A stretch of DNA of 64,000 bases, taken from the NCBI RefSeq assembly GCF_040183065.1, contig NC_091123.1, positions 109,218,821 through 109,282,820 on the forward strand, given 5' to 3'. Of the stretch, positions 58,808 through 64,000 are shown one piece after another; within the stretch, counting starts at the first letter, position 1, and each line of letters opens with the position of its first letter. This DNA is from Periplaneta americana. Its lineage: Eukaryota > Arthropoda > Insecta > Blattodea > Blattidae. The translations under genes were made by a program, and so were the position numbers. The notes under the pieces were generated by a model. The model was not told where the DNA came from. It was given only the letters and a program-made list of their open reading frames with translations, and made no database searches.

Positions 58808-59540
58808 TTGATATTAGAGGAGAAAAATTCGCTCCGGTGCCGGGGATCGAGTCCTTGGTTCTACGTACCAGCGTTCTAACCATTGAGCTACGCCAAAGTT
58901 CAATCTACAGCACCGGATCGAATCCCTCTCCTCCAGTGTTTTTCCCTTTGTGACCTGACTCCAAGTTCAACATGTATGTTGACAGTTATATTAAGTCAAC
59001 TGTCGTTATACAAGGAGCGCATTCAGTTCAGTAACTTGGTGGCTGGTATTTCACAGTAATATGCACTGTTGCTCGAAGAATCTACGTCAAGATTAATTTG
59101 TTTTGGTCCTACAGAATACATCTGTTATGGCAATTGATTTTAGAGGAGAAAAATTCGTCCTATTCTGTAGGACCAAAAAATTAATCTTTACTTAGATTCT
59201 TCGAGCAACAGTGCATATTAATGTACAGATTACTATGCATATTACTGTGGAATCCCGGCCACCAAGTCACTCAACCGAGTGCGCTCGTTGCATAATGGCA
59301 GTTGACTTAATATGACTGTCGAACTTGGAGTCAGGCCACAAAGGGAAAAACACTGGAGGAGAGGGATTCGATCTGGTGCTGTAGATTGAACTTCGGCGTA
59401 GCTCAATGGTTAGAGCGCTTGGTACATAGAACCAAGGACCCGGTTCGATCCCCGGCGCCGGAGCGAATTTTTCTCCTGTAATATCAATTGTTATCATAAC
59501 ATGTATTTTGTAGGACCAAAAAAAAAAAATTAATCTTTAC
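58808..59540. repeat. Head-to-head inverted pair of SINE family C elements
   Basis: The arms 58808-59118 and 59161-59487 are reverse complements over about 310 bp with about 42 bp between them. Each arm contains, from centre outward, GGTCCTACAGAATA, GATTCTTCGAGCAACAGTGC (sense on the right), TTGACTTAATAT, CACAAAGGGAAAAACACTGG and a tRNA-like block. The right arm is followed by AAAAAAAAAAAATTAATC, a likely A-rich tail. Confidence 0.85.
59391..59463 (+). other. tRNA-like sequence inside SINE family C
   Basis: The acceptor arms TTCGGCG and CGCCGGA pair in 7 positions (one G-T), the D arm GCTC/GAGC pairs, TTGGT/ACCAA closes a 7-base loop (ACATAGA), and the T loop is TTCGATC. The base before the anticodon is C, not the invariant T, and the copy lies in a repeat, so it is a pseudo-tRNA and not a working gene. 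The loop resembles a tRNA-Tyr origin only weakly. Confidence 0.6.
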
Positions 59541-60823
59541 AAAAATATTTACACAGGTGTTAAATGTTGCTATAAACGAGTTTCTTATTCAAAATGTGTC
59601 GTTATAAAAATAATGAGTCATATGTCTTTACTACAGATGAAAACTGTATTTCTGTTGCTGTTGCCGAGGTGTCGCAGCAACCGTTGTCGCTACAGCCAAA
59701 TTCATCTGTAAATAAACATGGTTATTTTATTTGAAAGTTAACTCAGTTTCTTTACTAGATGAATAACAACTGAAAAATTAATCTCATTGAACTAGTAGTA
59801 CCTTTAGCACAACATTACGTGCTACCTGTACAGACACTGCGACCTCTTAAAGTCAGGTACGAGAAGAGCTGAAAACATACTTCATGAATCCTGCTGGAGG
59901 AACTCCCTGTCAGTACCGGCACGTCTAGGTTTGATGTAAGTGTACACGTTTCCTTTTCTGAATTCATTTATGGAAGATGTCTCAATGTTCTTCCAGCTGT
60001 TGACAATATACGTTGTAAGCATTTTGCATTAGATACCAACAACATATAGGTATGTACACCTTCAAAATAATCCTTTCGGATTTTTAATTAGGGAGAAATC
60101 GACAGATTTTATTGGCTACAATTAGAACTATTTTTGACAGCTGTTTGTAATAATTAAGATATGCAAATAAATAAAAACATGAAATAAATGATAACTAAAA
60201 TAACAAAATATATTTTAGTACAATAGTATAAACTTGTCATAAATCCTCTACTTCCATCTCTACTACTTGGTCTATACGAGTGTCCGACACTTACTTCCAA
60301 CATTCCGGAAATTCATAGAGTAGTGTGAGACATTATCGAAGACATGTCTTGACGTGGGGACAACTTGCACATACATTGCTCTCGCGCAATTCTCTTGCTG
60401 ATGTAGCGACACTGGTCTACTGACCGTCTTAATACGGAAACTAGGTGTCTGAGATTTAGTGTCGGAAATGTTATTCTCCCATTAAGATCCAGCTTAAAGG
60501 AATGTGGGAATTTCTAGATAGAAAAAGATTGTTGTTAAGGGTTGTGACCTCTGCCCATTGCCTTCAGCGTCTGACCACAGATTATCTGTACGGTATTTGC
60601 TCCTTTGTTTAACAGTTTTATTTCTTCTGGCATTGTGTAAAGTTGTTACGAATAATAACATTTTTAGTAAAATGAGTGAGTCGAAGTGATTCACGAAAGT
60701 GAAAGTGGTTTATCTAAAAAAAAATTACTGGAAAAATTTGAATGTGGCAAAACTCAGCTTAATTGTTTTGAAATCGAAAGAAAAAATAACAGCGGTCTTT
60801 TAAAATATTTTTTTTTGCTTGGT
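59541..60823. other. Intronic DNA, nothing assigned
   Basis: No supported feature. Confidence 0.5.
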
Positions 60824-61033
60824 TACTTAAGGACGCTGTGTCAACTACGAGATTATTTATCGTCGATGAGATTGGTAATAGCGAGATGAGCCTGAGGATT
60901 CGCCATAGATTACCTAACATTTGCCGTACGGTTGAGAAAAACCTCAGAAAAAACCCAATCAAGTAACCATCCCAAGCGGGAATCTAACCCGCGCCCGAAC
61001 GCAACTCCAGCTCGGCAGACAAGCGCCTTACAC
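60824..61033 (-). mobile_element. SINE family B, antisense, split by a MITE
   Basis: Tail GGACGCTGTGTCAACTACGA then TTATTTATCGTCGATGAGAT; body GATTCGCCATAGATTACCTA and AAACCTCAGAAAAAACCCAA; antisense B-box region GCGGGAATCTAACCCGCGCC. The rest of the head (GCCGACTGAGCTACGACGGT) continues at 61633-61665 on the other side of the insertion. Confidence 0.8.
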
Positions 61034-61632
61034 GCAAACATCTGATGGGGGCAGATAAAAAAGTAAAATTTTTTTCTTTTCACCATGTTTTAATGTCAAA
61101 AGAAGTGCTTATACAAATTTTGGCCACTCGACCGCAATTACGAGGGCCGTAAAAAAATAAGTTTTCCAGGACCCGATAACAGAAAGAAAACACAATTTCA
61201 TTGGAAAAATTTATTGGAACAGACTGAGCTACTTTTCAATATATTTTCCACGGGAATTGAGACATTTGTCATATGATGGGATCGACAGAAAGGTGCAAAC
61301 GGCTGTCATATGCTGGTTCCGATCCTAGGCGACTGACTTATACGACACAAGGATCCAAAAAAATTCATCCCATGGTATGACAGATATTTCAATTCCAGTG
61401 GGGAATATGTTGACAAATAGCTCAAGAATTGCTGTAGGCTATCTGTTCCAATGAATCATTCCATGCAATTATGATTTTTTCTGTAAACGACCACATGGAA
61501 AATCACTTTCTGGACGGCCTCGTAATTGCGGTCGAGAGGCCAAAATTTGTAGAAGTACTTCTTTTGACATTATTAACACGATGGAAGAAAAAAAAATATT
61601 TTTTTTTTATCTGCCCCCATCAGAATGTTTGC
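61034..61632. mobile_element. ~600-bp mariner-related foldback element inside a SINE head
   Basis: The ends are GCAAACATCTGATGGGGGCA (left) and inverted GCAAACATTCTGATGGGGGC (right). The inverted arms run about 115 bp (GTCAAAAGAAGTGCTTATAC / GTCAAAAGAAGTACTTCTAC; TTTTGGCCACTCGACCGCAA / TTTTGGCCTCTCGACCGCAA). Within, the minus strand keeps YDKCLNSRGKYIEK, the typical last residues of mariner-type transposases. There is no clear direct duplication. Confidence 0.75.
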
Positions 61633-61665
61633 TTGTTAGCCGACTGAGCTACGACGGTAGCTAAA
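61633..61665 (-). mobile_element. Remaining head of the split SINE family B copy
   Basis: GCCGACTGAGCTACGACGGT is the antisense A-box region, continuing the SINE interrupted at 61034. Confidence 0.75.
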
Positions 61666-62617
61666 ACATGTTTCACTGATACATAAATATCTAATGGAAG
61701 TACGAGTAATACGGGCGGTACTTTGAAGATTCTTACTCAGTTTCAGAAGTTTACGGGAGGAATAATATTAAGAAGAAATTACGTTTATGTCCCATCATAA
61801 AATTTATTGAAATTTATGAGGAAAATAAAAAACCATTTCGATGCGTGTTTTACGGAATTTAATTATGTAATTTATTGCCATTGTGCTGTTCATTTTTACA
61901 TTGATAGAGATTGCTTTATTTAACGGGAGTTTGAAGTTAAAAAATTCGTCTGTTATATCGGATTGCTAATTGATTTATAATACCACCGTAATGAAAATGC
62001 CTCTTTTAGTACATAGTGAATTGTTAAATGTATGGATTTATGCGAGTACCTGCGTTTCAATATGTGATAAAAGACTAACATTTCAGACTGTGTTGAAAAA
62101 TTAAAGGGCTTGTTTTATGCATCTTTCATGACAAGTCAATGGAAACTGTTGATATAAATTATAATTTCCTTGTGAGTAATTACGTATTGTTAAAAATGTA
62201 CTTGTTAAAAATTTAAAATACCTGTTTTAATGTCATGTATGATTTAGCATTTCCATTTTTATGCAATTTAAACAGTATAGACATTGAATTAATTTATGGG
62301 ATTTTGATCTTTCTTGATGGTTTGTCTGTTTTTTTTATTATTTATACCTTTTGTAAAGTACTACACTTTCTATATGATGCACTTCAGTTGAGCTATGTTC
62401 TCTGAAATGAGGATAGGAATTTGTAAAAGCTGCAGATACACAATTTTTATCATAAAGGCGTCTTCAGGATTCATGTATTTTATTTAAAACATCTATATTT
62501 TTTCAGTTAGAAATAAATGTGGTTTAGAACCATAATGTAGTGAAATTGTATAGGCCATAATAATTAAGTAAAAATGACACAAATCAGAATTAAACACGCT
62601 TTAAAATTTTCGTAGTC
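61666..62617. other. Intronic DNA
   Basis: Nothing recognised. Confidence 0.5.
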
Positions 62618-62745
62618 CGCCGTTGTGGCTATATGGATAGCGCGTGCGCTTCTCACCAAACGGTCCGAGCCTCGATTCCCGATGTCCACGGAACTGGGCG
62701 TTATGCGTGTTGTCTTGTGATTGTCCTGTAGGCCTAATGTTTATG
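62618..62745 (+). mobile_element. SINE family E, sense
   Basis: tRNA-like head: GCCGTTGTGGCTATATGGAT AGCGCGTGCGCTTCTCACC and a B-box-like GAGCCTCGATTCCCGATG. Body: GGCGTTATGCGTGTTGTCTT then GTGATTGTCCTGTAGG. The 3' end is approximate. Confidence 0.7.
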
Positions 62746-64000
62746 CGGTGGCTTGCATCATGCCAATTCCACGACCAGCGAGGCCAGCATTTGTAAGATA
62801 GATATCTAGCGTACGATCAGATAAATCTCCCTCCCCTACCCGCAGTAGTGTGCAAGTCCGATAAAAAGGAAGATTAAACAGAGCAAGAAAGAAATATTCA
62901 CGGTGAGAGGTGAAATTTATTGCTGTTTCTGCAGCATCAACAATTTGCAAATTAAGTACGGGCTGTTGATTACATCTTTATGGTGATGCTGATTGTACTC
63001 ATATAATGCAGAAAGATCTAAGCCAACAATTTTTGCTTTATTTAGTTTACTTTTACAGTTCAGTATTCTCTTCGTTACATTTTGTAACTTCAATTACTCG
63101 TCACTTTTTTGTTAGTGGACACTTCCTTATTCTTCTCACTGAAACAACAGTATATCTTTTTATATTTGAAATCTGTTTGATACTCCCTTACACCGGTACT
63201 ATGCCCATGTCTTACTTGGTTGTAGTTTCAATCCATTGCAATGTAGCGTGTTTCCTTTGATGTACTAATTTAGATCAAAGCGTGGTTCATTTTGCTTTAA
63301 CTACCAACATCCAATATACCAACAAGCCACTAAGTCATTAAAGGTGAAGGGTTGCATTAAATACACACAGTTGCTTCAGCCTAAAGGCTGAAAGAAATAA
63401 ATTACATCTCTTTGACGAAAGGTTAATTTAATATCTTGGCTCTTAACGGATGAAATTATGACTTAATATAAATGCCATATCAAGCCCTTTTAGTGGCTGG
63501 CCATTTGGTTCCCTTGTAATTTAATTCCAAGTTAACACATTTGAGTTTTCGTATAATCCAAATGCTTATATATTATATTTATCCTCATGTGGTAAAATGT
63601 TGGGTAAATTGTCAGAATGTAAAATTTTCATCATGGAGACCCGAATGTAAATTCCAATGAGTCACAGTGGAATCTGTGGACTTTGTGTGTTTGTGGGAAG
63701 TTTTCCTAAGACACTGTCATTTCCTTTGACATAATTGTGCAAATTCTCCATTTACCACCAAATTAGATGCAGATGAACGTAGTGCTCTATTATAAGCAGT
63801 ACTCCAATTAAATAAAATAGCAAGAACTATAATCTAAATATCTCTACAAAAAAAAAAAGTATTTAAATTTGAAGGAAAATCCTCATTTAGAGAGAAAACG
63901 AAAGATAGTATCATTATAGAACGAATTTCCAGTTGCAACTATTTTGGGATGTACAGTATGTAACAATCTTGTTCGTACAGTAATATTCTTATTAAAAATA
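62746..64000. other. Intronic AT-rich DNA to the window end
   Basis: No exon or transposon recognised. A small hairpin TTCAGCCTAAAGGCTGAA lies near 63376. Confidence 0.5.

Noticed and set aside
59391-59463. A working tRNA gene
   Set aside because: It folds roughly like a tRNA, but the base before the anticodon is wrong, and the same block recurs inverted in the neighbouring SINE arm, so it is a SINE head.

Overview
This window looks like gene-poor, AT-rich DNA from an animal with a large genome. The one clear host coding exon (SH3 plus protein-kinase start, closest to the MLK/Slipper MAP3K family) and the mix of repeats (RTE-like, jockey-like and R2-like non-LTR elements, mariner/Tc1 elements, several tRNA-derived SINE families, long ATT microsatellites) suggest an insect. 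A cockroach-like or other large-genome hemimetabolous insect is my best guess; this is inference, since no species marker is visible. No rRNA, CRISPR, operon or other bacterial feature was seen.

Layout. 1-23 kb is mostly dead mobile DNA: the 3' end of a LINE (1-1450), an antisense RTE-like fragment (2.2-3.0 kb), three same-strand copies of a TAAG-tailed LINE (3.7-7.4 kb), a GC-rich SINE (8 kb), a 284-bp tandem duplication, a near-complete but frameshifted 5.2-kb LINE on the minus strand (11.1-16.3 kb), a nested inverted-repeat element (18.1-19.7 kb) and a jockey-like LINE (21.4-22.5 kb). At 23.4-24.57 kb lies the 5' end of a Slipper/MLK-type kinase gene on the plus strand: a possible 5' UTR with an upstream ORF, then a 276-codon first coding exon ending at a phase-1 splice donor inside the HRDLKSSN motif. 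No following exon was recognised, so 24.57-64 kb is probably the first coding intron, at least 39 kb long.

That presumed intron holds ATT/CTA microsatellites (26-31.5 kb), an R2-like LINE (28.5-30.2 kb), two copies of a long repeat with conserved ends (32.6-34.2 and 44.9-48.2 kb), several nested MITEs and SINEs, a 10-unit 101-bp satellite (36.9-37.9 kb), a 0.94-kb foldback element (38.7-39.6 kb), deleted mariner/Tc1 elements (40.8-41.6, 42.6-44.1, 49.2, 56.5-57.4, 61.0-61.6 kb) and more LINE and SINE fragments.

The most useful observations are nesting series with target-site duplications I could read directly, SINE families with different tRNA-like heads that share one 3' tail, two small MITE families that share termini and 4-bp duplications, a 179-codon unexplained ORF beside the large LINE, a head-to-head SINE palindrome, and a strong excess of the palindrome TAGGCCTA inside the kinase intron. 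I found no new multi-gene system that I could defend.
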